Positions 43,795 through 52,384 of a stretch of DNA of 64,000 nucleotides are shown here, piece by piece. The position numbers and the translations under genes were made by a program. Every line of letters begins with the position of its first letter. Position 1 is the first letter of the stretch. Source of the stretch: Sphingopyxis sp. Root154 (GTDB taxonomy: Bacteria > Pseudomonadota > Alphaproteobacteria > Sphingomonadales > Sphingomonadaceae); NCBI RefSeq assembly GCF_001427105.1, contig NZ_LMGI01000004.1, positions 398,148 through 462,147 of the forward strand, given 5' to 3'. The notes under the pieces are model-generated. The model did not search any database, had not been told where the DNA came from, and saw nothing but the letters and a program-made list of their open reading frames with translations.

Positions 43795-44259
43795 TTATTG
43801 GCACTCGGCGCATTTGCCGCGCACCTCGATCACCGGGCGTTCGGCGGCGAAGCCCGTCGCCTCGGCCGCAGCGCGGACGCCGCCCGAAATCTTGTCATTG
43901 TCGACATGCACCGCGCTGCCGCACGTATCGCAGATCAGGAAGATGCAGTCGTGAAGGCAGCCGGGGTGGCTGTTCGCGACAAAGGCATTCGCGCTCTCGA
44001 CGCGGCGGACGAGGTTGTTCGCGACGAACAGGTCGAGGATGCGATAGACGCTGTTCGGCGCGACGCGCTTGCCGCGTTTTTGCGAGACGATGTCGGCGAT
44101 TTCATAGGCGCTCGCGGGCTTGCCGATCTCTGCGACCGCGTCGAAAATCTGCGCGCGCATGTCGGTCCATGCTTCGCCCGCGCCCTCGAGCGCGCTCTGC
44201 GCCGCCCTGGCGAGCGAGGCGCCGCTGGCCTCGACGTGCGGATGATCATGCTTGCCCAT
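43795..44259 (-). CDS. zur: Fur-family regulator, Zur type (zinc uptake regulator)
   Basis: A 154-residue Fur-family repressor. The N-terminal winged helix contains KPASAYEIADIVSQKRGKRV and APNSVYRILDLFVANNLV. The dimer domain holds SHPGCLHDCIFLICDTCG and a C-terminal GKCAEC, giving the two CxxC pairs of the structural zinc site plus extra Cys/His. The His-rich start MGKHDHPH also favours Zur over Fur or Irr. It follows merC by 101 bases on the same strand and probably represses zinc-responsive genes, including merC through the site near 44863-44884. Confidence 0.88.
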   Translation of the reverse strand: MGKHDHPHVEASGASLARAAQSALEGAGEAWTDMRAQIFDAVAEIGKPASAYEIADIVSQKRGKRVAPNSVYRILDLFVANNLVRRVESANAFVANSHPGCLHDCIFLICDTCGSAVHVDNDKISGGVRAAAEATGFAAERPVIEVRGKCAECQ

Positions 44260-44360
44260 TGGCGTTTCCTCAGGCGTGGGAAATCCCGCGCTAACTATCG
44301 CTTCAATGTAGGCTGTTTAGGGCGTGCCCGCAAGTTGCGGACATCTCCGATGCGGTGGGA

Positions 44361-44816
44361 TCAGTGCCGCGCGCGGCGGTTGAGGTCGTGACCCAGGGCG
44401 ACGACCGCGACACCGATCATCGTCGCGATCACTTCGCTGCCGTCGTGCGGCCGCGACAGCGCGCCCGCCATCATGCCGAGCCCGAAGCTGCCGACCGCGA
44501 AGGGCATCATATAACCGTGGCTGAGCACGCCCGAAACGAGCGTGATCAGCGCAAAGCCGATCGCGATGATCAGCCCGATCTCGTGGAACAGATGATTGTC
44601 GAGAAACACGCCACCGACCGAGGCGATCGACGCGAAGAAGATCGTCGTTGCGAGGCAGTGGACGAGGCACAGACCCGACAGGCCCATCGCCAGCTGGTCG
44701 CCGCTCAAGGAGGTCAGCGGCCGCGAATCGCGTGCAGCCCGAACCACCGCGACCCACCGCTTCAAGAAAGGGGCAGGGCGCGTCAGGACAGGGGCATGGC
44801 TGGCGACTTGGGTCAC
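44361..44816 (-). CDS. MerC-domain membrane protein (metal transporter-like)
   Basis: A 151-residue protein with four hydrophobic spans from about residue 45: the first holds LCLVHCLATTIFFASI with the paired cysteines of MerC, and the others are IGLIIAIGFALITLVSGVL, YMMPFAVGSFGLGMMAG and VIATMIGVAVVALGH. MerC proteins carry mercury, and some relatives carry other metals. Here the gene sits alone with zur and not in a mer operon, so zinc or a related metal is more likely. It precedes zur on the same strand. Confidence 0.85.
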   Translation of the reverse strand: MTQVASHAPVLTRPAPFLKRWVAVVRAARDSRPLTSLSGDQLAMGLSGLCLVHCLATTIFFASIASVGGVFLDNHLFHEIGLIIAIGFALITLVSGVLSHGYMMPFAVGSFGLGMMAGALSRPHDGSEVIATMIGVAVVALGHDLNRRARH

Positions 44817-45134
44817 CCGATTCTCCGTTGGTGCAATTGCGAGGCGAGATATGGCATATCATGACAAAGGTTACAACATCACATTGCGATTCCGTGGATT
44901 CCGCCAGGTTCAATAACCCGTCCGCGGCAAATTTTGCCCACCTCAAATCGACAACAGCTAATGTAAGTTAAGTTATCAATGCGTTGCCGAAGTTAAGTCG
45001 GCTTCTCGCGCCGCGTGTATAAATCGCGACGGGGGCCAAGTTTTTTGCTATATCTCGCTGATCGTTGAATGTGCCTTTGCTTCAGCGACTGAGAGATGCG
45101 CGATGCTCCCACTATCCAAAAGGGGAGCCAGTTT
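44817..45134. other. Divergent intergenic region between merC and the Crp-type gene
   Basis: This 318-base stretch is AT-rich for the genome, particularly 44840-45060. It carries the Zur-box-like site (44863-44884), the perfect dyad GATATGGCATATC at 44848-44860, and TAAGTTAAGTTA at about 44962-44973. The Crp-type gene could start upstream at ATG 45096; otherwise no gene is seen. Confidence 0.5.
44863..44884 (-). promoter_or_regulatory. Zur-box-like site upstream of merC
   Basis: Read on the minus strand the core is ATGTTGTAACCT, which matches ten of twelve bases of the Zur core ATGTTATAACAT. It lies about 50 bases upstream of the merC start, a repressor position. The adjacent zur gene makes the assignment reasonable; it is a visual match only. 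Confidence 0.4.
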
Positions 45135-45887
45135 TTGTCGCCATCGTCGATCTTTTACCCTGCAGCCGAGAAACTGAGGCGACTTGAGCGCTTGTCGCAG
45201 GACGATGTCGACGCGTTTCTGGCGCTGCCGCACCGTCTGAAATGGCTCGATCTTGGTGGCTATGTGGTGCGCGAGGACGACCGGATCGAGCATTGCTGCG
45301 TCTTGCTCGAAGGCATTGCGATCCGGCACAAGGTGACCAACGGCGGCAATCGACAGATCGTCTCGATCCAGATTCCGGGCGATTTCGTCGATTTGCAAAA
45401 CTCGCTCCTCGATGTCGCCGACCATAGTGTGCAAACCTTGACCAAGGCGCATGTGGCGCTGATCCCCGTGACGGCGATCGAGGCGCTGATCGCCGAGCGC
45501 CCGGCGCTGGGACGCGCCTTGTGGCGCGATACGTTGATCGACGCGGCCATTTTTCGCGAATGGATCGTCAATGTCGGCCGCCGTGACGCTGCATCGCGCA
45601 TCGCGCACTTGCTGTGCGAACTTTCGATCCGCCTCACGCACGCCGGTCTGGCGAAGGATCATTGCTACAAGATGCCGCTGACGCAGGAGCAGCTGGCCGA
45701 CGCCGTGGGATTGACCCCGATCCACGTCAACCGGACGCTGCGAGACCTAGAACGCAAGAATCTGATCAAGCGCGAGAAGCGGACCATCTGCATCGTCGAA
45801 TGGGCGGCACTGGAGGAACTGGGCGACTTTAACGACCGCTATCTTCACCCCAATCTGACCAAAGACTCGGTCGATGTGGAAGCATGA
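45135..45887 (+). CDS. Crp/Fnr-family transcriptional regulator without Fe-S cysteines
   Basis: A regulator of 250 residues with an N-terminal cyclic-nucleotide-type effector domain (LGGYVVREDDRIEHCCVLLEG, NGGNRQIVSIQIPGDFVDL) and a C-terminal helix-turn-helix (LTQEQLADAVGLTPIHVNRT). TTG 45135 was selected because AGGGGAG lies at 45121-45127, seven bases before it; ATG 45096 has only a weak, too-close ribosome site. The N-terminal cysteine cluster of true Fnr is absent, so it is not an oxygen-sensing [4Fe-4S] protein of that type. It diverges from merC and converges with the DUF6894 gene. Confidence 0.88.
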   Translation: MSPSSIFYPAAEKLRRLERLSQDDVDAFLALPHRLKWLDLGGYVVREDDRIEHCCVLLEGIAIRHKVTNGGNRQIVSIQIPGDFVDLQNSLLDVADHSVQTLTKAHVALIPVTAIEALIAERPALGRALWRDTLIDAAIFREWIVNVGRRDAASRIAHLLCELSIRLTHAGLAKDHCYKMPLTQEQLADAVGLTPIHVNRTLRDLERKNLIKREKRTICIVEWAALEELGDFNDRYLHPNLTKDSVDVEA

Positions 45888-45899
45888 GGGCGCGGGGCC

Positions 45900-46340
45900 T
45901 CATTTCATGATGATGGCGTCGCCAAAGCGAAGGGTCAGAATCGTCGCATTCTCGTCGTCCGCCACCTCGATCTGTCCCGACAGGTCCAGAAAACCGTCCA
46001 ATATATCGGCCGCCATCACCGATCGCGCGCCGTCGATCGCGATCTGACGGACGCTTTTGTCCGGCGACACCATCTGCCCCTCTTCGTCGCGGACAAAGCC
46101 ATGGCCGTTACGGACATGGAAATAATAGCTGCGGGGGGGGTAGGTGTCGGCCATGTCAGCATCCGTCCAAACTGTTGTTACAGGGGGATTCGTCTCGATC
46201 GAGGTGAATTGCGCTAGGCGCCCGGCATAATATTGCGCGAGTTCGCGGCGCAGGACGCGTTCTTCCTCGGACAAGGCGCAGACGGCGGCGGCTTCTTCTT
46301 CGGCACGCCGTCGGGCCAGGAATTCGCGATTCTCTTCCAT
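45900..46340 (-). CDS. DUF6894-containing protein
   Basis: A 146-residue protein. ATG 46338-46340 is preceded by AGAAGGGG and is preferred to upstream starts. A charged helical N-terminal part (ENREFLARRRAEEEAAAV, EERVLRRELAQYYAG) is followed by the small DUF6894 domain: YYFHVRNGHGFVRDEEG, SVRQIAIDGARSVMAADI and FLDLSGQIEVADDENATILT. DUF6894 proteins are common in rhizobia and sphingomonads and of unknown role. The gene converges on the Crp-type regulator with a 12-base gap. Confidence 0.8.
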   Translation of the reverse strand: MEENREFLARRRAEEEAAAVCALSEEERVLRRELAQYYAGRLAQFTSIETNPPVTTVWTDADMADTYPPRSYYFHVRNGHGFVRDEEGQMVSPDKSVRQIAIDGARSVMAADILDGFLDLSGQIEVADDENATILTLRFGDAIIMK

Positions 46341-46405
46341 GCCCCTTCTCCCCATATGAGGGGGGGCATGGTCGCGCAGCTTGGCCGCCGGGTCCATAAA
46401 ACAGG

Positions 46406-48085
46406 TTAGACTCTGGCTTTCGGATCTTCCTCCGCGCGTAAGGCCTTGCGGTCGAGCTTGCCGATCATCGTCTTGGGCAGGTTCAGCCGCACCTCGACCG
46501 CCTTCACTCGCTCATGCTTGCCGAGCTGCGGGTTGAGCCACGCAGCCAGCGCCTCGCCGCTGATCTGAAAGCCGTCCTCGAGCGTGACGAACGCCTTGGG
46601 CGCTTCGCCGCGATAGGCGTCGGGAACGCCCAGCACGATCGCTTCCTTGACCGCGGGATGCTCGTACAGATGCGCCTCGATCACGCTCGGGTAGACCTTG
46701 AAGCCGCCAACCGCGATCATGTCCTTCAGCCGGTCGACGATGCGGATATAACCATCGGCTTCGACCACCGCGACGTCGCCGGTGCGCAGCCAGCCGTCGT
46801 CGGTGAAGCTGTCCTTGTCCGCCTCGGCCCGGTTCCAGTACCCCTGCATGATCTGCGGTCCCTTGACCGCGAGTTCGCCGGGCTCGCCGTCTGGCGCATC
46901 TTTCGATGGGTCTTCCTTGTCGAGCAGGCGAATGTGCGTCGCGGGGAGCGGCTGGCCAATCGTGCCCGGCTGGGCCGGGCCTTCATAGGGATTGGTCGCG
47001 ACGACCCCCGAACTTTCGGTGAGGCCATAGCCTTCGACGAGCGACGCCCCGGTCGCCGCGGTGAATTTCTCGCGCAGCTCGCCGGGCATCGGCGCGCCGC
47101 CCGAAATGCAGATGCGCAGCGAAGAGAAGTCGGTCTTCGCCAGATCGGGATGATCGAGCAGCGCCTGGTACATCGTCGGCACGCCGGGGAGTGCGGTCGT
47201 TTTCGTCCGCGTGATTGCCTGCAGCGCCTGTTTCGCCTCGAAACGCGGCAGCATCGTGATCGTGCCGCCGTTGAGGATCGTTCGGTTGAGCACGCAGGTG
47301 TTCGCAAAAACGTGGAAGAAGGGGAGCACGCCGAGGATGCGGTCGGCGGCGTCGTGATCGGGATCGATAGCGTTCACCTGCCGCGCATTGGCGGTGAGGT
47401 TCTGGTGCGTCAGCTTCGCGCCCTTTGGCGTTCCGGTCGTGCCGCCGGTATACTGGATCAGCGCGATATCCTTTCGGGCGTCGATCGTGACGGGGTCGGG
47501 TCGGCCGTCATTGTCGGTGAGCGCCGAGAAACGGATGACGCGCGGGTCGACGGGCAGCGCCGCGACCTCGCTGCGCTTGAGCAGGCGGTAGAGCACCGAC
47601 TTGGCGGCGGGAAGACCACCCGCGACGGAGCCGACGACCAGCCGTTTGAGGCTCGACCCGTCGAGCACCTTGAGCGCGGTGGGCAGCAGGGCGGCGGCGC
47701 TGATTGTGAACAGCGTCTCGGTCCCCGAATCCTCGACCTGCGCTTCCAGCTCGGCAACGGTATAGAGCGGCGAGAAATTGACCACGGTGGCCCCCGCAGC
47801 GAGCGCGCCATAATAGGCGGCGACATAATGGGGGACGTTGGGGAGGAACAGGCCGACGCGGCTGTCCTTGCCGATGCCCTGCAATTGCAATCCGCGCGCA
47901 ACGCGCGCGGCGCCGCGCGCCACCTCGGCATAGCCGAACTGGCGGCCCATGAAGTCGAGCATCGGCGCGTCGCCGCGCCGCGCGACGCTGGCGGCGAGCA
48001 TGTCGGGCAGCGACAGCGGCGGAAATTCCTGATCCCAGGCCGTGGGGTGGCGATAATCGGTCGACCAGGAAAAGTGGCTATCCAT
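46406..48085 (-). CDS. Long-chain fatty-acid-CoA ligase
   Basis: A 559-residue adenylate-forming enzyme that activates fatty acids as acyl-CoA. ATG 48083-48085 gives the normal N-terminus (MDSHFSWSTDYRHPTAWDQE). The AMP-binding motif IQYTGGTTGTPKGA, GYGLTES, and the C-terminal GYIRIVDRLKDMIAVGGFKV and catalytic-lysine region PKTMIGKLDRKALR are all intact. It is closest in pattern to FadD-type ligases. No beta-oxidation gene is next to it, but etfBA lies 9 kb away in the window. Confidence 0.94.
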   Translation of the reverse strand: MDSHFSWSTDYRHPTAWDQEFPPLSLPDMLAASVARRGDAPMLDFMGRQFGYAEVARGAARVARGLQLQGIGKDSRVGLFLPNVPHYVAAYYGALAAGATVVNFSPLYTVAELEAQVEDSGTETLFTISAAALLPTALKVLDGSSLKRLVVGSVAGGLPAAKSVLYRLLKRSEVAALPVDPRVIRFSALTDNDGRPDPVTIDARKDIALIQYTGGTTGTPKGAKLTHQNLTANARQVNAIDPDHDAADRILGVLPFFHVFANTCVLNRTILNGGTITMLPRFEAKQALQAITRTKTTALPGVPTMYQALLDHPDLAKTDFSSLRICISGGAPMPGELREKFTAATGASLVEGYGLTESSGVVATNPYEGPAQPGTIGQPLPATHIRLLDKEDPSKDAPDGEPGELAVKGPQIMQGYWNRAEADKDSFTDDGWLRTGDVAVVEADGYIRIVDRLKDMIAVGGFKVYPSVIEAHLYEHPAVKEAIVLGVPDAYRGEAPKAFVTLEDGFQISGEALAAWLNPQLGKHERVKAVEVRLNLPKTMIGKLDRKALRAEEDPKARV

Positions 48086-48220
48086 GCGGGCGGACGTCCT
48101 TTGAAACGGGAGGGGCTTCCTGACACTAGGGTCAGTAAGCCCATATCGCAACCGGGCTCGCTTGCGGCGCGGCGCCGCTGCGGCTAGGCAGCGCATATCG
48201 TTATCGCCAGGGGTTTTGCC

Positions 48221-48754
48221 ATGTTGCAGCTGTCATCGCGCGTCGCCGCGTCGCTCGTCCTTCTCGCCTGCGCCGCCGCTGTGCCGGCCGCCGCCAAGGA
48301 CAGGCTGCCGGCGGGCGTTCCGACCCAGATCAAAGAGCTTTACGCGTGCCGCGACATCACCGATCCGGCGGCGCGCCTCGCCTGTTTCGACCGCGAGGTC
48401 GGCGAGTTGTCGGCGGCCGACCAGGCGCGCGAAATCACCTTCACCGACCGCGAGACCGCCAAAAAGGCCCGGCGCGGGCTGTTCGGTTTCAACTTCCCCA
48501 AGCTCGGCGGAATTTTCGGCGGTGACGAGGACGAGGTCAAGGAAATCGAAACGACGATCCGTTCGGTCAGCGTGGACCGCTCGGGCAAATATACGCTTAC
48601 GATGGAAGACGATGCGGTGTGGGTACAGCTCGACGGGAGCAGCCCGCGCCAGCCCAAGCCGGGGCAGAAGGTCAAGATCAAGGTCGCGACGATGGGCAGC
48701 TATTTCGCGACGATCGACGGCGGCCGCACGATCCGCATGAAGCGCGACCGCTGA
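48221..48754 (+). CDS. Exported protein with Cys-rich 'RLACFD' motif
   Basis: A 177-residue exported protein. ATG 48221 is preceded by AGGGG and starts a signal peptide ending near VPAAAKD. The mature N-terminus has YACRDITDPAARLACFD, a two-cysteine motif also seen in VasI-like and other periplasmic proteins, likely a disulfide. The rest is a beta-rich domain (KYTLTMEDDAVWVQLDGS, KVKIKVATMGSYFATIDG) resembling an OB-like or SH3-like fold. It precedes pabBC by 37 bases on the same strand. Function unknown. Confidence 0.75.
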   Translation: MLQLSSRVAASLVLLACAAAVPAAAKDRLPAGVPTQIKELYACRDITDPAARLACFDREVGELSAADQAREITFTDRETAKKARRGLFGFNFPKLGGIFGGDEDEVKEIETTIRSVSVDRSGKYTLTMEDDAVWVQLDGSSPRQPKPGQKVKIKVATMGSYFATIDGGRTIRMKRDR

Positions 48755-48791
48755 TCGCGGCCGGCGCGCCATCGAACCCTGCGAAATAGCG

Positions 48792-50618
48792 ATGGCCGAG
48801 GGCGACGCGATTCCCGTTCCGGGCCCGGACTGCCCACCTTTCGTGCTGCTCGACGATGCGCGCGCCGAAGGCGCGGCGGCGGCGCGATTGTTCGTCGATC
48901 CCGTCGACGTGCTGACGGCGCATTCGGCGGCCGAGGTCCCGGCGCTGCTGTCGGCGCTCGAAGCGGCGCAGGGCCGCGGGCTCCATGCCGCGGGCTATCT
49001 CACCTATGAGGCCGGCAAGGCGCTCGCGCCGGCGTGGCGCGGTGCGGTCGATGCCGAAGCGGGCGCGGCTCCGCTCGGCTGGTTCGGGCTGTTTCACACG
49101 GTCCGGCGGATCGACGCCGACAAGGTCGCGGACCTTCTCCCCGATCCCGCGTCGGCGTGGATCGGCAAGGTCGCGCCGCGCGTCGCGCGCGCCGACTATC
49201 TGGCTGCCGTCGAATCCGTGCTCGGCCTGATCCGCGCCGGCGATATCTATCAGGCGAATTTCACCTTTCGCGCCGACGTTCCGGTGCGCGGCAATCCGCT
49301 CGCGGTTCATGCCCGGCTGCGCCGCACCGCGCGCGCGGGTTATGGCGGGGTGATCTGGACTGGCGAACAGGCGATTGTCTCACACTCGCCCGAACTCTTC
49401 TTCGCGCTGCGCGAGGGGCAGGTGATGGCACGGCCGATGAAGGGAACCGCGGCGCGGCTTTCCGCTCCCGAGGCCGATGCTGCTGCGGCGCGCGAGCTTG
49501 CCGAAGATCCCAAGCAGCGCGCCGAAAATCTGATGATCGTCGACCTGATCCGCAACGACCTGTCGCGCGTCGCGGTGCCGGGGTCGGTCGCGGTGCCCGA
49601 ACTGTTCCGTGTCGAAAGCTTTCCGACGATCCACCAGCTCGTCTCCGATGTCAGCGCGCGCCTGCCCGAAGGCGCCGGGGCAGTCGACGTGTTGCGTGCC
49701 GCTTTTCCGTGCGGGTCTATCACCGGGGCGCCGAAAGTGCGCGCGATGGAAATCATCGACGCACTGGAATCGGGTGCGCGCGGGCTTTACACGGGCTCGA
49801 TCGGGTTCATCGAGCCGGGGGGGGATGCGGCATTCAATGTCGCGATCCGGACGCTTTTGTTACCGCAAAGCGCCTTGCAGGACGGCCTTGCTTGCGCCAC
49901 GCTGGGACTGGGCTCCGGAATCGTCGCCGACAGCGAACCGGTTGAAGAATGGCGCGAATGTCTGGCCAAAGGGGAATTTGTGGGCGCAGCGGGGGAAAGC
50001 TTCGACCTCATCGAAACGATGTTCTTCGATCCGGTCGAAGGCGTCCAGCGGATCGAGGGGCATCTGGCGAGGATGAAGGCGAGCGCCGCGGCGCTGGGCT
50101 TCGTGTTCGACCGGCACGGCGCGCGCAACGTCCTGCAATCGGCGACCTTTCGCCTGCGCAGCGCCGCGCGGGTGCGGATGCGGCTCGCGCCGTCGGGGGC
50201 GCTCGCGATCGAGGTGTCTCCGCTGCCGCGGCTTGCCGAGCTGCCCGTGCCCGTCGCGGTGCGGCCCGCGCCGATGGCCGCCGACGATTTCCGCCTGACG
50301 CACAAGACGAGCCTGCGCGCCGCCTATGACGGCGCGCGGCAAGAGAGCGGCACGGCCGAGGTTGTCTTCGTCGACGAGCCCGGCTTCGTCACCGAAGGGA
50401 GCTGGAGCAATATCTTCGTCGAACGCGATGGGCAGTTGCTCACCCCGCCGCTCGCGCTGGGGCTGCTTCCCGGGGTGCTGCGCGCCGAACTGATCGACAA
50501 GGGCCGCGCGGTCGAATCGCACCTGCGGATCGCGGATCTGGAGAGCGGATTCTTCATCGGCAATTCGCTGCGCGGACTGATCCCGGCGCGCTTGGCGGAC
50601 GCTGCCATTTCTTCCTGA
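48792..50618 (+). CDS. pabB: Fused aminodeoxychorismate synthase component I and aminodeoxychorismate lyase (PabB-PabC)
   Basis: A 608-residue two-domain enzyme of 4-aminobenzoate (folate) synthesis. The N-terminal chorismate-binding domain has GDIYQANFTFRADV, AENLMIVDLIRNDLSRVA and GSITGAPKVRAMEII; the lysine in RPMKGT (K217) marks aminodeoxychorismate synthase and not anthranilate synthase, which has Ala there. From about residue 380 a class IV aminotransferase-fold lyase follows, with the PLP lysine in HKTSLRAAYD (K505) and VTEGSWSNIFVE. The fusion lets ammonia transfer and lyase steps act in one protein. No glutaminase pabA gene is adjacent. Confidence 0.94.
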   Translation: MAEGDAIPVPGPDCPPFVLLDDARAEGAAAARLFVDPVDVLTAHSAAEVPALLSALEAAQGRGLHAAGYLTYEAGKALAPAWRGAVDAEAGAAPLGWFGLFHTVRRIDADKVADLLPDPASAWIGKVAPRVARADYLAAVESVLGLIRAGDIYQANFTFRADVPVRGNPLAVHARLRRTARAGYGGVIWTGEQAIVSHSPELFFALREGQVMARPMKGTAARLSAPEADAAAARELAEDPKQRAENLMIVDLIRNDLSRVAVPGSVAVPELFRVESFPTIHQLVSDVSARLPEGAGAVDVLRAAFPCGSITGAPKVRAMEIIDALESGARGLYTGSIGFIEPGGDAAFNVAIRTLLLPQSALQDGLACATLGLGSGIVADSEPVEEWRECLAKGEFVGAAGESFDLIETMFFDPVEGVQRIEGHLARMKASAAALGFVFDRHGARNVLQSATFRLRSAARVRMRLAPSGALAIEVSPLPRLAELPVPVAVRPAPMAADDFRLTHKTSLRAAYDGARQESGTAEVVFVDEPGFVTEGSWSNIFVERDGQLLTPPLALGLLPGVLRAELIDKGRAVESHLRIADLESGFFIGNSLRGLIPARLADAAISS

Positions 50619-50625
50619 AAAACTC

Positions 50626-50650
50626 CGTCATTCTGGCGAAGGCGGGAATC
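50626..50650. repeat. Degenerate sphingomonad-type intergenic repeat downstream of pabB
   Basis: The segment CGTCATTCTGGCGAAGGC and the following GGGAATC is a worn copy of the 'gtcattcccgcgaaggcgggaat' hairpin found between sphingomonad genes. It begins 8 bases after the pabBC stop codon and may help end its transcript. Confidence 0.4.
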
Positions 50651-50824
50651 TCGACCCCGGTGACACGCGCAGCTTTGAGACTGTGTCGTGCGACATCTTG
50701 GGCCATGCATAGGTAAATTATCAACCAGCGCGCTTGCGAATGTTGGTTAGAGGCTTTAGGCGCGGCCGCGCGCAATTTCCTGTCCTTTTGCAGCCCGACC
50801 GCGCAAGCCACGGAAGATATCGTC

Positions 50825-52036
50825 ATGTCGCTGAAGCCCCATGTCTCCGCCGCCCTCAACCGCATCCAGCCGTCGGCAACGCTCGCGATGACCGCGCGCG
50901 TGTCGGCGCTGAAAGCCGCGGGCGTCGACGTGATCGGCCTCAGCGCCGGCGAGCCCGATTTCGACACCCCCGACTTCGTCAAGGAAGCGGCGATCGAGGC
51001 GATCCGCAATGGGCAGACCAAATATACGCTCGTCGACGGCACGGTGGCGCTGAAAGAGGCGATCCGCGGCAAATTCCGCCGCGACAACGGCCTCGAATAT
51101 GGGCTCGACCAGATTTCGGTGAACGTCGGCGGCAAGCACACTTTGTTCAACGCGCTCGTCGCGACGGTCGATCCGGGCGACGAGGTGATCATCCCCGCGC
51201 CCTATTGGGTCAGCTACCCCGACATCGTCGCCTTTGCGGGCGGCACGCCGGTGATCATCGAGGGCACCGCGGCGCAGAACTACAAGATCACCCCGGGGCA
51301 GCTCGACGCCGCGATCACCGCGAAGACGCGCTGGGTGATGTTCAACTCGCCGTCGAACCCGTCGGGCGCCGCCTATTCGGGCGAGGAACTTGACGCGCTC
51401 GGCGAGGTGATCCGCCGTCATCCGCATGTGATGGTGATGACCGACGATATGTATGAGCATGTCTGGTACGCCGATTTCGAATTCACGACCTTCGCGCAGC
51501 GTTGCCCCGACCTGATCGACCGCATCCTGACCGTGAACGGCTGTTCGAAAGCCTATGCGATGACCGGCTGGCGCATCGGCTATGCCGGCGGCCCCGCGTG
51601 GATTATCAAGGCGATGGGCAAGCTCCAGTCGCAGTCGACGTCGAACCCCTGTTCGATCGCGCAGGCCGCTGCCGCCGCCGCGCTCGGCGGGCCGCAGCAG
51701 TTCCTCGACGACCGCAACGCCGCGTTCAAGAAGCGCCGTGACATGGTCGTCGCGATGCTCAACGACGCGCCCGGCCTCAACTGCCCGGTCCCCGACGGCG
51801 CTTTCTACGTCTATCCCGACGCGTCGGGCTGCATCGGCAAGAAGACCCCCGACGGCAAGCTGATCGACAGCGACGAGGCGCTGATCGACTATTTCGTCGA
51901 CAGCGCGAAGGTCGCGGCGGTGCACGGCGGCGCTTTTGGCCTGTCGCCGGCGTTCCGCGTCTCTTACGCGACGTCGGAAGCAGTGCTGAAGGAAGCCTGC
52001 GTGCGCATCCAGCAGGCGTGCGCTGCGCTCAGCTAA
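50825..52036 (+). CDS. Class I aspartate aminotransferase
   Basis: A 403-residue PLP enzyme interconverting aspartate/2-oxoglutarate and oxaloacetate/glutamate. Signatures are LSAGEPDFDTPDFVKEAA, NSPSNPSGAAYSGEEL and the PLP lysine K242 in VNGCSKAYAMTGWRIGYAGG. It is of the Ib type seen in many alphaproteobacteria, which may also act on prephenate or aromatic substrates. An ATG at 50825 follows GGAAG at about ten bases. It is monocistronic with a palindrome-rich region downstream. Confidence 0.95.
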   Translation: MSLKPHVSAALNRIQPSATLAMTARVSALKAAGVDVIGLSAGEPDFDTPDFVKEAAIEAIRNGQTKYTLVDGTVALKEAIRGKFRRDNGLEYGLDQISVNVGGKHTLFNALVATVDPGDEVIIPAPYWVSYPDIVAFAGGTPVIIEGTAAQNYKITPGQLDAAITAKTRWVMFNSPSNPSGAAYSGEELDALGEVIRRHPHVMVMTDDMYEHVWYADFEFTTFAQRCPDLIDRILTVNGCSKAYAMTGWRIGYAGGPAWIIKAMGKLQSQSTSNPCSIAQAAAAAALGGPQQFLDDRNAAFKKRRDMVVAMLNDAPGLNCPVPDGAFYVYPDASGCIGKKTPDGKLIDSDEALIDYFVDSAKVAAVHGGAFGLSPAFRVSYATSEAVLKEACVRIQQACAALS

Positions 52037-52078
52037 CACCTCATCCAGCGCAAATTTATCTGCGCACGATTATTTTGT

Positions 52079-52140
52079 ACCGATCGGTCTTGTAATCGCA
52101 GCGGGGGCGACTATTTGAACCTGAACGGCGGTTAACCGCC
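52079..52140. promoter_or_regulatory. Two perfect palindromes between aspartate aminotransferase and the micro-ORF/msrA unit
   Basis: ACCGATCGGT (52079-52088) looks like a TetR-family half-site pair. GGCGGTTAACCGCC (52127-52140) is flanked by TGAAC and GGTTCA, making a longer imperfect dyad. Both lie in the 240-base gap before the micro-ORF; either may be an operator, and the second could also fold as a short terminator hairpin for the upstream gene. Confidence 0.4.
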
Positions 52141-52276
52141 CGGTTCACCGGATAGTAAGTCATTTCCGTTAAGGGTGACTGCCATCACTGCACGGCTGGT
52201 CGGGGCGCTCCATATCGTCGGTGTAACCAAAGCGGTCTCGGCCGCGAATTGACAGATATGAAAAAAAGAGGCCCAT

Positions 52277-52384
52277 ATGCTCTCCATGCTCCGCTCCGAC
52301 TGGTTCCTGACCATGCTCGCTGGCTTCGCGATTGGCGCAACCTATATCGTGCTCAATCAGCCGGCGCTGCCGATCCCGGCTTGA
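52277..52384 (+). CDS. 35-residue single-span membrane peptide, translationally coupled to msrA
   Basis: ATG 52277 is preceded by AAAGAGG, a good ribosome site. The 35-residue product has one hydrophobic span (WFLTMLAGFAIGATYIVL) followed by NQPALPIPA. Its stop TGA (52382-52384) overlaps a TTG that is in frame with msrA (52381-52383). The good ribosome site, the start/stop overlap and the membrane character argue that it is a real micro-protein that couples to, or tethers near, MsrA. It has not been recognised as a known family. Confidence 0.6.
   Translation: MLSMLRSDWFLTMLAGFAIGATYIVLNQPALPIPA

Noticed and set aside
45135..45887. Annotation of the Crp-family protein as Fnr (oxygen sensor)
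   Set aside because: The N-terminal cysteine cluster needed for the [4Fe-4S] centre is absent; only an unrelated CC pair is seen in the effector domain.
48792..50618. Anthranilate synthase component I (trpE)
   Set aside because: The lysine in RPMKGT and the fused class IV aminotransferase-fold domain indicate aminodeoxychorismate synthase plus lyase.
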